Source of the DNA: a virus
Virus record (IMG/VR): IMGVR_UViG_3300033148_001059
Span: 1 to 22,457 of that record
Length of the DNA: 22,457 nucleotides
Strand: one strand, 5' to 3'
The notes below the pieces were generated by a model. It had not been told where the DNA came from. It did not search any database and saw only the letters and a list, made by a program, of their open reading frames with translations. Each line of letters opens with the position of its first letter. The stretch's first letter is position 1. The position numbers and the translations under genes were made by a program. Positions 7,514 through 13,992 of the stretch are shown one piece after another.

Positions 7514-7526
7514 TTGGTGTATAAAT
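7514..7526 (+). promoter_or_regulatory. GGTG-TATAAT-type element before the protease-scaffold gene
   Basis: TTGGTG followed by TATAAA (7520-7525) in the 37 nt gap between the sulfotransferase and protease genes. It is one of five closely similar intergenic elements. It would give a very short leader, since the ribosome site GGAG lies at about 7538-7541. Confidence 0.5.
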
Positions 7527-7547
7527 CAGTAAGGTCCGGAGAATACA

Positions 7548-9146
7548 ATGGAACAGTTCAAAACCAGATTGCTAGTGCCATGTAAAGTAATCGCATCCCC
7601 ACAGGTCCCATATAAGGCTGTGGCTGGGATGGCGGTAGTTGCACAGCCAGACCTTCTGTATATGAAGTCTGTTTTGGTTAGCACTGGTTCGAATTTGAAC
7701 GATGATGTATTCTTGCCCGAAGAAACATGGAAAGCTCGCGCAACACCAGCACTGAAGCCAGTCGATTGGGAGCATAATACGGGTAGAGAACTAACAGAGG
7801 ATGAACAAAAAGAAAATCCAGGAAAAGTTGTCGTCGATAACCAGACAATTGGTGTAATGTATAATGCATACGTTACCGATAACGACGGCGTTGTGATTTC
7901 TGAAGATAAGGCGTCTGCGGCAGACTTTGAGGTTCCAGTTCAGTTTCATATTGTGGATGAATCCGTAATTTGGAAGGCTCTGTTTCCTACTGTTGCTGCT
8001 AGAATAGAGAAGGGTGCCGACGAAGGCAGGCTTTTTGTTTCAATGGAAGCATGGTTTAGCGACTACGATTATCTCGTTGGTAGCAAGGTCATTGCGAGAA
8101 ATGAAGAAACAGCCTTTTTGGACGACAGCCTAAAAGCTAACGGAGGAAACGGTTCATTTGGAAGTTCTACCGTAAAGAGAGTGTTGAGAAACATTGTTTT
8201 TGGTGGAAAAGGTATAGTAGAGAGACCAGCAAACGAACCATCTGTTATTCAATCAGTGACTCACACGCCCATAGAAGCCAGCGAGGCGACAGTAAAAGCT
8301 ATCGCCCAAAACGTTATTGGTGACTTGGGGAGTAAAAGTCAGGCCATTAACGAGTCTAGGAAGGATTCAAATATGAGTGATACTAAGAATGTAGAGACCG
8401 GCGCTGGAGTCCCTCTCGACAAGTATACTGCTGCTACAGAAGAAGCTGTTACTCTCCGCGCAGAAGTTAAGTCTACTGCTAGTGAGAAAGATGCTGCCCT
8501 TGCTGAAAAGGTAGAGCTTCAGGCACAGGTCGAGAATATTACCAGTGCATTTGTCAAGGGCGCAGCCGCGCTCGACGAAGTTCTCCCAGGAGTAGGCGAG
8601 AAGTTGGCAAGTGCAAAGGCAGAAGAGTTTTTCGGTGTCCTAGTTGAAGCAATTACTGCTAGCAATACTGAGACCGATGAGCTTAAGAAGCAGCTAGTTG
8701 AAGCTAACGAAAAGCTAGCCGCACAAGCCGCAGAGGCGAAGAGCAGAGATAGACTGTCTGAGATTGACAAGGTTCTATCCGCACTACGCACTGACGAGAA
8801 TTCAGACATGATTGATGCGAAGGCTCAGAAGATTCTTTCTGCTGCCGAGCATATGGATGATGAGGCTTTTGCAGCATACCTTGAAGATTACAAGGAGACG
8901 GTTGCACTTGCAGCAGTTCCAGCAAAGCCGGAAGTCGTAGCAGAGGCAAGTGCCACTGATGACGAGAGTGATGAGGATGACGGAGAAGGTGAAACTGATG
9001 CGTCTATTCTTGAAGGTGTAGTTGCTTCTGAGGAAGCTCCATCCGCTGGAGAAACTCCGGAGCCTATTGACTTTGAAAACGCTTATGCTGGCCTAGTAAA
9101 GACAATGCTGATGACTAATAAGCCAGTCAGCAGTGAAGACAACTAA
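7548..9146 (+). CDS. Prohead protease fused to scaffold protein
   Basis: A 532-residue protein in two parts. Residues 1-235 look like a capsid maturation protease: a strand-rich start (YMKSVLVSTG, 38-47), D-W-E-H-N with H76, and R-L-F-V-S-M-E-A-W-F with S165; H76 and S165 are my candidate catalytic residues. After a linker, residues 276-532 resemble a scaffold: long Ala/Glu/Lys coiled-coil helices (about 290-335 and 370-460), a very acidic stretch (DDESDEDDGEGETD, about 470-490) and a C-terminal helix that may contact the capsid protein. Gene order (portal, protease/scaffold, decoration, capsid) supports the call. Known systems process the scaffold with the protease and then remove it from the head. 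An internal start at 8373 probably yields scaffold alone. Confidence 0.85.
   Translation: MEQFKTRLLVPCKVIASPQVPYKAVAGMAVVAQPDLLYMKSVLVSTGSNLNDDVFLPEETWKARATPALKPVDWEHNTGRELTEDEQKENPGKVVVDNQTIGVMYNAYVTDNDGVVISEDKASAADFEVPVQFHIVDESVIWKALFPTVAARIEKGADEGRLFVSMEAWFSDYDYLVGSKVIARNEETAFLDDSLKANGGNGSFGSSTVKRVLRNIVFGGKGIVERPANEPSVIQSVTHTPIEASEATVKAIAQNVIGDLGSKSQAINESRKDSNMSDTKNVETGAGVPLDKYTAATEEAVTLRAEVKSTASEKDAALAEKVELQAQVENITSAFVKGAAALDEVLPGVGEKLASAKAEEFFGVLVEAITASNTETDELKKQLVEANEKLAAQAAEAKSRDRLSEIDKVLSALRTDENSDMIDAKAQKILSAAEHMDDEAFAAYLEDYKETVALAAVPAKPEVVAEASATDDESDEDDGEGETDASILEGVVASEEAPSAGETPEPIDFENAYAGLVKTMLMTNKPVSSEDN
8373..9146 (+). CDS. Nested scaffold protein from internal start
   Basis: In the same frame as the protease fusion, ATG 8373 (residue 276, MSDTKNVETG) is preceded by AGGAAGGA at 8358-8365 with a 7 nt gap, as good a ribosome site as many true starts here. 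It falls exactly between the protease-like and coiled-coil halves, so the product would be a free 257-residue scaffold. This repeats the lambda C/Nu3 plan, in which the scaffold is made in excess from inside the protease gene. Seen: site and domain boundary. Inferred: actual use. Confidence 0.65.
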   Translation: MSDTKNVETGAGVPLDKYTAATEEAVTLRAEVKSTASEKDAALAEKVELQAQVENITSAFVKGAAALDEVLPGVGEKLASAKAEEFFGVLVEAITASNTETDELKKQLVEANEKLAAQAAEAKSRDRLSEIDKVLSALRTDENSDMIDAKAQKILSAAEHMDDEAFAAYLEDYKETVALAAVPAKPEVVAEASATDDESDEDDGEGETDASILEGVVASEEAPSAGETPEPIDFENAYAGLVKTMLMTNKPVSSEDN

Positions 9147-9157
9147 GGAGGATTAAC

Positions 9158-9613
9158 ATGGCTCTAGCACCAAGAAGACAGCAAATCTGGACAGAAGTCC
9201 ACTTTGCATTGAACGAGGTTGCAGAAAGAGGCAAGATTGTTTGCATCAACGCAGGCACTACGGCTGCTGGTGAAGTAACTGGCCTTGCAACTGCAACAGG
9301 TTTGAACATCCATCCAGTTGGTGTTCTTCTCGACGACGTGGAGAACATGAACTATGACCGTCACGGTGAATTTTTGAACCGTAACGTGTCTGATGTCGGC
9401 AGCGTAGTTGGCATTGGAGTGAAGGGCGATTATGAGACGAATCTTCTAGTCGGAACACCTGTAGCTGGTAAGCCAGCTTATCTAGGTGCAAGTGGATACA
9501 TTTCCGCAAACTTGCTTCTAGACGGTGCCAGCGGCAAGAACTCTCCTCAAGTTGGTTACTTTAGGACAGTTGCAAATGCCAATGGCTACGCACTAGTCCA
9601 CATCGACCTATAA
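9158..9613 (+). CDS. Capsid decoration (head stabilisation) protein
   Basis: A 151-residue, Gly/Ala/Val-rich, probably all-beta protein between scaffold and major capsid genes, the usual place for lambda gpD-like decoration proteins. Such proteins bind the outside of the expanded capsid and stabilise it. Features include an ordered segment AGEVTGLATATGLNIHPVG (about 33-51) and a C-terminal strand YALVHIDL. AAGGAGG lies just ahead of the ATG. The length is at the upper end for this group. Identification rests on position and composition more than on a signature motif. Confidence 0.7.
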   Translation: MALAPRRQQIWTEVHFALNEVAERGKIVCINAGTTAAGEVTGLATATGLNIHPVGVLLDDVENMNYDRHGEFLNRNVSDVGSVVGIGVKGDYETNLLVGTPVAGKPAYLGASGYISANLLLDGASGKNSPQVGYFRTVANANGYALVHIDL

Positions 9614-9635
9614 GAAGGGTAAGGAGGAGAAGACT

Positions 9636-10637
9636 ATGAGTGCATTGATTAAGCTAACTCCAGAACAGATTGCCCTACTTAGAGCTACTGCTTCTGATAA
9701 TGTCCAAGTGGCTATGGCCGCGCAAAAGGCACTTGCCGCAGCGCTAAGTGAGCCACTCCGTCAGGGTATTTTTGATGAGGACAACCTAGGTGGAATCTTC
9801 CGTCGTGAAGTTCTAGCACCAGGTGCTCAGGCAAACTATCCACTTGACTTTGTTCGTCCAGGCACGGAAGACCTTGACTTCACCGCTATTACTTTGCCTA
9901 AGCAGGGCAAGGTTCCAGAGCGTCACGTCGAAGGCGACGAGCTATGGGTTCCAACTTTCCAGATTGCTAACGCAATTGACTGGAGCCTACGCTACGCCCG
10001 CGATGCACGCTTTGACGTGGTTGGTCGCGCAATCCGTGTTTACCAGATGGGATTCGTCCGCAAGATTAACGAGGATGGTTGGCACACGCTCCTAGCAGCA
10101 GCCGACGCTCGCGGTCTTGTTGTCGCTGATACTGGTGCCGCTGCTGGTCAGTTTACTAAGGAGCTTGTCTCCCGTATGCAAACTGCCATGACGCGTAACG
10201 CTGGTGGAAACGGCCAGGCTGGTATGCTTACTGACCTCTATATGTCAATGGAGGCCATGGAAGACCTAAGAGCATGGGACATTTCCGAGATTGACGAAGT
10301 AACTCGTCGTGAGATTCTAACTAGTGCTGGTAGAAACTTGGCAAACCTATATGGAACCACGCTTCACTTCATGACCGAGTATGGTGTCGGTCAGGAGTAT
10401 CAGACCTATCTAGATACCACACTTGGACGTTCCGTGACGGCAGTTAGTGCTGACCAGGAGTTCGTTGTAGGTCTTGACCTAAGCACCAACGACAGCTTCG
10501 TCCAGCCAATTCGCCAGGAGCTACAGACCTTTGAGGATGACAGTCTACATCGTCAGCAAAGGGCTGGAATTTACGGATGGATGGAGCACGGTTTCGCCGT
10601 TCTCGACAACCGTAGAGTAATCCTAGGCACCTTCTAA
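9636..10637 (+). CDS. Major capsid protein (HK97-fold)
   Basis: The 333-residue product follows the decoration gene and is preceded by a strong AAGGAGGAG site. A helical N-terminal arm (1-50) is followed by an E-loop-like region (LAPGAQANYPLDFVRPGTED), a long spine helix (around 115-160, with VGRAIRVYQMGFVRKINEDG) and a C-terminal part containing QRAGIYGWMEHGFAVLDNR, a phrase typical of capsid A-domains. It would assemble into the icosahedral shell with portal and scaffold. Arg codons are mostly CGT/CGC here while most neighbours use AGA/AGG, a sign of high expression. A strong terminator follows. Confidence 0.9.
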   Translation: MSALIKLTPEQIALLRATASDNVQVAMAAQKALAAALSEPLRQGIFDEDNLGGIFRREVLAPGAQANYPLDFVRPGTEDLDFTAITLPKQGKVPERHVEGDELWVPTFQIANAIDWSLRYARDARFDVVGRAIRVYQMGFVRKINEDGWHTLLAAADARGLVVADTGAAAGQFTKELVSRMQTAMTRNAGGNGQAGMLTDLYMSMEAMEDLRAWDISEIDEVTRREILTSAGRNLANLYGTTLHFMTEYGVGQEYQTYLDTTLGRSVTAVSADQEFVVGLDLSTNDSFVQPIRQELQTFEDDSLHRQQRAGIYGWMEHGFAVLDNRRVILGTF

Positions 10638-10664
10638 GCTGAAGGACGACCAAAACATGAGAGG

Positions 10665-10697
10665 GCAGATGCAGATTGGGTTCTGTATCTGCTTTTT
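10665..10697 (+). terminator. Strong rho-independent terminator after the capsid gene
   Basis: GCAGATGCAGA (10665-10675) pairs with TCTGTATCTGC (10682-10692), 11 bp with one G-U, loop of 6 nt, followed by TTTTT (10693-10697). It sits 28 nt after the capsid stop and 15 nt before the next ATG, so it probably lowers but does not wholly block expression of the following gene. Confidence 0.9.
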
Positions 10698-10711
10698 CTA
10701 TTAGGACTAAG

Positions 10712-11068
10712 ATGCTGGTTTACCTAAATGAGCCTATGGGGTATTCAACTATAGACGGTCACAGAGTCTATGGCAAATGCTTCAGTTATGGCAGGTTCGG
10801 CCCAACAGACATTCCATTTGCGCTGTATAAGAAAAACAAGGCAAGATTGGAGGATGCTGTATATACTCCGTCTATCATAAAAGAAATGTTCGGCATTAGC
10901 ATCCCAGATGTATCATTTAGGATATCCAAGATACACTTGGTTGATTTTGAAGTTCTTGTTGCAATTGCACGAGCATTTGGTATAGACTACAGGGTTGGGA
11001 GAAGCAAACCTACATTTTCAGAAAGGCTAGGGCTACGTAAGGCCGTAATAGCAAAAATCACTAGCTAG
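10712..11068 (+). CDS. Hypothetical protein, 118 residues
   Basis: ATG 10712 is chosen because TTAGGA (10701-10706) lies 5 nt ahead; the longer frame from TTG 10676 would begin in the loop of the terminator. The product begins MLVYLNEPMGYSTIDGHRVY, has a basic middle and a helical end containing FEVLVAIARAFGIDYRVG. No family is recognised. Its place between capsid and fibre genes suggests a minor head protein. Expression probably depends on readthrough of the terminator just upstream, since no promoter fits in the 15 nt between them. Confidence 0.7.
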   Translation: MLVYLNEPMGYSTIDGHRVYGKCFSYGRFGPTDIPFALYKKNKARLEDAVYTPSIIKEMFGISIPDVSFRISKIHLVDFEVLVAIARAFGIDYRVGRSKPTFSERLGLRKAVIAKITS

Positions 11069-11083
11069 GAGTAGCTACCGAAC

Positions 11084-11093
11084 GGTGTATATT
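11084..11093 (+). promoter_or_regulatory. GGTG-TATAAT-type element before the fibre cassette
   Basis: GGTG (11084-11087) followed by TATATT (11088-11093) in the 45 nt gap ahead of the first fibre gene. It would restart transcription after the capsid terminator. Confidence 0.45.
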
Positions 11094-11113
11094 CAGATGT
11101 AGAGGCGGGATGT

Positions 11114-11698
11114 ATGAGCCTAGTAGGTGATATAAGAGCAAACATTGCCGACGACACCTCTACTCCATCAGGACTAACAGGGAGCCCGCCGAGTATGAGT
11201 CTACTAGCCGACTTTAGAGTTGACATCGGTGATGATAGTGCCGTAACTGCTTCCGGAACGCAGGTTGCTGGACCTATTGTGTCTACCGATAATGCAGTCG
11301 CTAGGTGGAATGGCTCGACAGGTGAGGCGATACAAAACAGTCTGGCTACGCTTGATGACAATGGTAACATCGTAACGCCAGGTGGAATTGAACTTGGTGG
11401 ATATTTCAAGCGAAATGTCAGAATTGTAACTGGTGCTGGAAGCATTGCTGGAATTTCTAGCGATGACATAATAATGGTAAAGAAGAATATAGGGGCCGCA
11501 ACGAGTGTAACGTTGCCATCGTCACCTGATACTGGTAGAATGATAGTTGTGAAGGATGCTAAAGGTGATGCATTTACTAACAACATCAGTATCCAGGCAT
11601 CTGCCGGGACGATTGATGGCCTAAGCTCTTTTGTGATAACACAGAATTACCAAGCATTCACGTTTATCTACAATGGAACAGAATGGAACGTGATATAA
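11114..11698 (+). CDS. Fibre protein A, with duplicated N-terminal motif
   Basis: The 194-residue protein begins with two copies of a 16-residue motif, MSL-x-x-D-x-R-x-x-I-x-DD, at residues 1-16 and 28-43. A phage fibre phrase follows (STDNAVARWNGSTGEAIQNS, 57-76), then a C-terminal domain of about 90 residues (SVTLPSSPDTGRMIVVKDAKGD, GTIDG, FIYNGTEWNVI) shared with the next two genes. That domain, as I know it from tail and head fibres, is a beta module at fibre tips. The N-terminal copies could be particle-attachment peptides. The second copy starts with ATG 11195, behind GGGAG (11180-11184), so a shorter form is possible. GAGGCGGG precedes ATG 11114. Confidence 0.8.
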   Translation: MSLVGDIRANIADDTSTPSGLTGSPPSMSLLADFRVDIGDDSAVTASGTQVAGPIVSTDNAVARWNGSTGEAIQNSLATLDDNGNIVTPGGIELGGYFKRNVRIVTGAGSIAGISSDDIIMVKKNIGAATSVTLPSSPDTGRMIVVKDAKGDAFTNNISIQASAGTIDGLSSFVITQNYQAFTFIYNGTEWNVI

Positions 11699-11712
11699 CC
11701 TAGGGGGCATTT

Positions 11713-12564
11713 ATGACTTGGATTGGCGTAGCTAGTAGTGGTGAAATCCTTCATGCAATGGGGGATGAGAACCTAGTATTTTATAGTGAGCTAATTGGTG
11801 ACGTAACAGGAACCGTTGGGGACACCAGTGTTTCTGGCCTCCAGGGTTATCCAATTAGTCCAACACCACCACAAACATCTGAGCTTCTAGTATTCCTTGG
11901 CGGCCAATGGACGCCGGTTACTGATTCAGGTGGAAGCGGTGGCACTCACGACCTATTGAGCGCAACTCACCCTGATACTGTTGCTTCTGCTGTATCGCAG
12001 GGCAGTCTTATCAGAGGAAACTCCACTCCTAAGTGGGAAGAGTATGACAAGGGAACTGAAGGCTATGTTCTCTATGCTGCCGCTTCTGATGTTGAGTGGA
12101 CTCAGCTAGGCGCAGTAACACCGTTTGCTCTAGGCACAGCAGCCGCTCCATCAATGACCTTCGTTGGTGATGTGGACACTGGTTGGTCTGCCGAGACAGC
12201 TAACACAATGATTGGAACCGCTGGCGGCAACGACATGTTGACTCTAGATGGTGCTAATGATAAGCTAGTTCTGAACGGTGGACAGGTCATTAGAGACACA
12301 GACACGGTTGGTGCATATACCGTTCTAGTTTCTGACTATATTGTTTCGGTGAAGAACACCGACCCAATTACCATTACGATGCCTGCTGCTCCAACAAGTG
12401 GAGAAATGCACGTAGTCAAGGATGCAAATGGTAATGCAAAGACGAACTACATCACTGTTGATGGAAATGGAAACAACATTGATGGAAACGGCACCGTTGT
12501 AATCAGAAACAACTTCGCAGCCCTGTCCCTAATGTATAACGGAACCCAGTGGAGTATTATCTAA
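11713..12564 (+). CDS. Fibre protein B
   Basis: The 283-residue protein strings together modules common in phage fibres: MTW-I-G-V-A-S-S-G start (1-10), G-D-V-T-G-T-V-G-D-T (29-38), a W-x-P-V phrase near 66, H-D-L-L-S-A-T-H-P-D-T (79-89), G-T-A-A-A-P-S-M-T-F (141-150), and the C-terminal beta domain (EMHVVKDANGNAKTNYI, NNIDG, LMYNGTQWSII, about 195-283) shared with proteins A and C. It probably forms a trimeric fibre or part of one. AGGGGG at 11702-11707 lies 5 nt before the ATG. Whether it is on head or tail is not shown by its sequence. Confidence 0.82.
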   Translation: MTWIGVASSGEILHAMGDENLVFYSELIGDVTGTVGDTSVSGLQGYPISPTPPQTSELLVFLGGQWTPVTDSGGSGGTHDLLSATHPDTVASAVSQGSLIRGNSTPKWEEYDKGTEGYVLYAAASDVEWTQLGAVTPFALGTAAAPSMTFVGDVDTGWSAETANTMIGTAGGNDMLTLDGANDKLVLNGGQVIRDTDTVGAYTVLVSDYIVSVKNTDPITITMPAAPTSGEMHVVKDANGNAKTNYITVDGNGNNIDGNGTVVIRNNFAALSLMYNGTQWSII

Positions 12565-12588
12565 TCTGCTGATAATCTATCTGTTTTT
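12556..12588 (+). terminator. Weak hairpin with T-run between fibre genes B and C
   Basis: ATTATC (12556-12561) pairs with GATAAT (12571-12576); a TTTTT run lies 7 nt after the stem. The AT-only stem makes it weak. It spans the stop codon of fibre gene B. Confidence 0.3.
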
Positions 12589-12623
12589 CGTTTGGTAATT
12601 GCAATGGCTTTTATTGCGGAATG

Positions 12624-12633
12624 GGCATATGCC
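12624..12633 (+). repeat. Perfect 10 bp palindrome before fibre gene C
   Basis: GGCATATGCC lies 15 nt before the ATG of fibre gene C and just ahead of its ribosome site AGGGCGGG. It might be an operator or a short hairpin; no binding protein can be named. A short inverted repeat GCAAT/ATTGC (12601-12617) lies just upstream. Confidence 0.3.
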
Positions 12634-12648
12634 TAGATAGGGCGGGTT

Positions 12649-13350
12649 ATGACATGGTATGGCACAGCGCCTAGCGGCCGCATTTTAACGCTAAACGTTA
12701 ATGGTAGTGTCGCTAAGATTGGGTGGGAAGAGGCTCGCGGAGATGTATCTGGAGTTCTTGATAATCTAATCGTAATTGCGCTTCAACAAAATCCGGTATC
12801 ATCCGAAGTCCCAAGTAGTGGATTCGTCCTTGCTTGGGATGGGTCTAGTTGGTCTCCAGCTTCACCTAGTGTGTTGGGCAGTGGCTCTACGCACGAACTT
12901 TTGAGTGCAACCCACCCTGATACCATTGCAGTAACACCACCTACTAGGGGCGACCTAGTTCGAGCATCTGCGGCCCAAAAGTGGACCCGCTTCCCAATGG
13001 GCGCTTCTGGACAAATCGTAAGTAATGATGGAGATGACGTTGAGTGGATAGAGCATGGTATATTCACCCCGCAAATTGTTACTGCGGGCGCATCGGTAAG
13101 TCTTTCTCCTAGTAGTAGGAAGGTCATTATCAATAAGGCAGTTGCAGGAATCATTACGGTAAGTCTCCCAGCATCACCAAAGGTCGGTCAAGAGATTCTA
13201 GTCAAAGATGGAAAGGGAGATGCGAAATCAAACAACATCACCATTCTTGCGCCAGGAAAGACTATAGATGGCAATAGTAGTATTGTGATGATAAACAATT
13301 ATCAAGCATACTCGTTGCTTTTTAATGGGACGGAGTGGAATATCGTATGA
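12649..13350 (+). CDS. Fibre protein C
   Basis: The 233-residue protein parallels fibre protein B: MTW-Y-G-T-A-P-S-G start, GDVSG (31-35), a W-D-G-S-S-W-S-P phrase (63-70), T-H-E-L-L-S-A-T-H-P-D-T (81-92), R-G-D-L-V-R (100-105), and the shared C-terminal beta domain (about 145-233: VSLPASPKVGQEILVKDG, KTIDG, LLFNGTEWNIV). It lacks the GTAAAPS segment of protein B. AGGGCGGG precedes the ATG. It overlaps the next gene by ATGA. A paralogue or shuffled version of its neighbour is the simplest reading. Confidence 0.82.
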   Translation: MTWYGTAPSGRILTLNVNGSVAKIGWEEARGDVSGVLDNLIVIALQQNPVSSEVPSSGFVLAWDGSSWSPASPSVLGSGSTHELLSATHPDTIAVTPPTRGDLVRASAAQKWTRFPMGASGQIVSNDGDDVEWIEHGIFTPQIVTAGASVSLSPSSRKVIINKAVAGIITVSLPASPKVGQEILVKDGKGDAKSNNITILAPGKTIDGNSSIVMINNYQAYSLLFNGTEWNIV

Positions 13351-13979
13351 CTCATAGTGGAGAAGCTGCCGCAGGAACTAGCGGAGTTTTGTATTACTAC
13401 AATGATGAAGGTATGGCCCAGAGTGTTCCGCCAGGAAGCGAAGGTCAGATTCTATCATTCAATGTAGACCTGATTCCGAAATGGAAGAACGAGGCGGTTG
13501 CGTCTTCGACTGGAAACGTTGGTAACGAGGAGCTATCGTCGCTAGATAACGCAATTCCTAGATACCATACTACATCTGGCAGAAATATCCAGGGAAGCAA
13601 TGTTCTGTTGGATGATGATGATAAGATGAGTGGGCTGAAAACTGCTAGCTTTAGTGCGGAATATGACCACGGATTGGCCCACGCAACGTGTGCTATTGAT
13701 TGGAATGAGGGGCAAAAACAAAAGGTTCTGTTGGACCAAAATTGCCTATTCGCATTTACTGCACCTCCTGGTCCATGCAATCTACTACTTAAGGTTGCTC
13801 AGATGGGAACGTTTACGGCTCCAACGTGGGATACCGCATCTCCAGCCGAAGTGCTTTTCCCTGGCGGAACTGCTCCAACGATTACTACAGGAAGTGGCGC
13901 AATTGATATATTGTCATTCTACTATGACGGAACGGACTACTACGGAGTCGCAAGTTTGGACTTCCAGAATACTGCTTAA
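13347..13979 (+). CDS. Fibre protein D
   Basis: ATG 13347, in an ATGA overlap with the preceding gene, is preferred over GTG 13335 because its product then begins MTHSGEAAAG, matching the MTW-x-G starts of proteins B and C. The 210-residue protein has the fibre phrase L-D-N-A-I-P-R-Y-H (near 68-76) and a different C-terminal module: CAIDWNEGQKQKVLLD, FTAPPGPCNLLLKVAQ, FPGGTAPTITTGSG, ILSFYYDGTDYYGVAS. I know this as a recurring tip domain of phage fibres. It is thus a fibre with the same base but an exchanged head. Confidence 0.8.
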   Translation: MTHSGEAAAGTSGVLYYYNDEGMAQSVPPGSEGQILSFNVDLIPKWKNEAVASSTGNVGNEELSSLDNAIPRYHTTSGRNIQGSNVLLDDDDKMSGLKTASFSAEYDHGLAHATCAIDWNEGQKQKVLLDQNCLFAFTAPPGPCNLLLKVAQMGTFTAPTWDTASPAEVLFPGGTAPTITTGSGAIDILSFYYDGTDYYGVASLDFQNTA

Positions 13980-13992
13980 GGCAGGGGGCTAG

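Noticed and set aside
10676-10711. Upstream TTG start for the 118-residue gene
   Set aside because: It lies in the loop of the capsid terminator; ATG 10712 has its own ribosome site.
12601-12617. GCAAT/ATTGC hairpin as a terminator
   Set aside because: A five-pair AT-rich stem with the T-run in the loop rather than after it cannot act as a rho-independent terminator.
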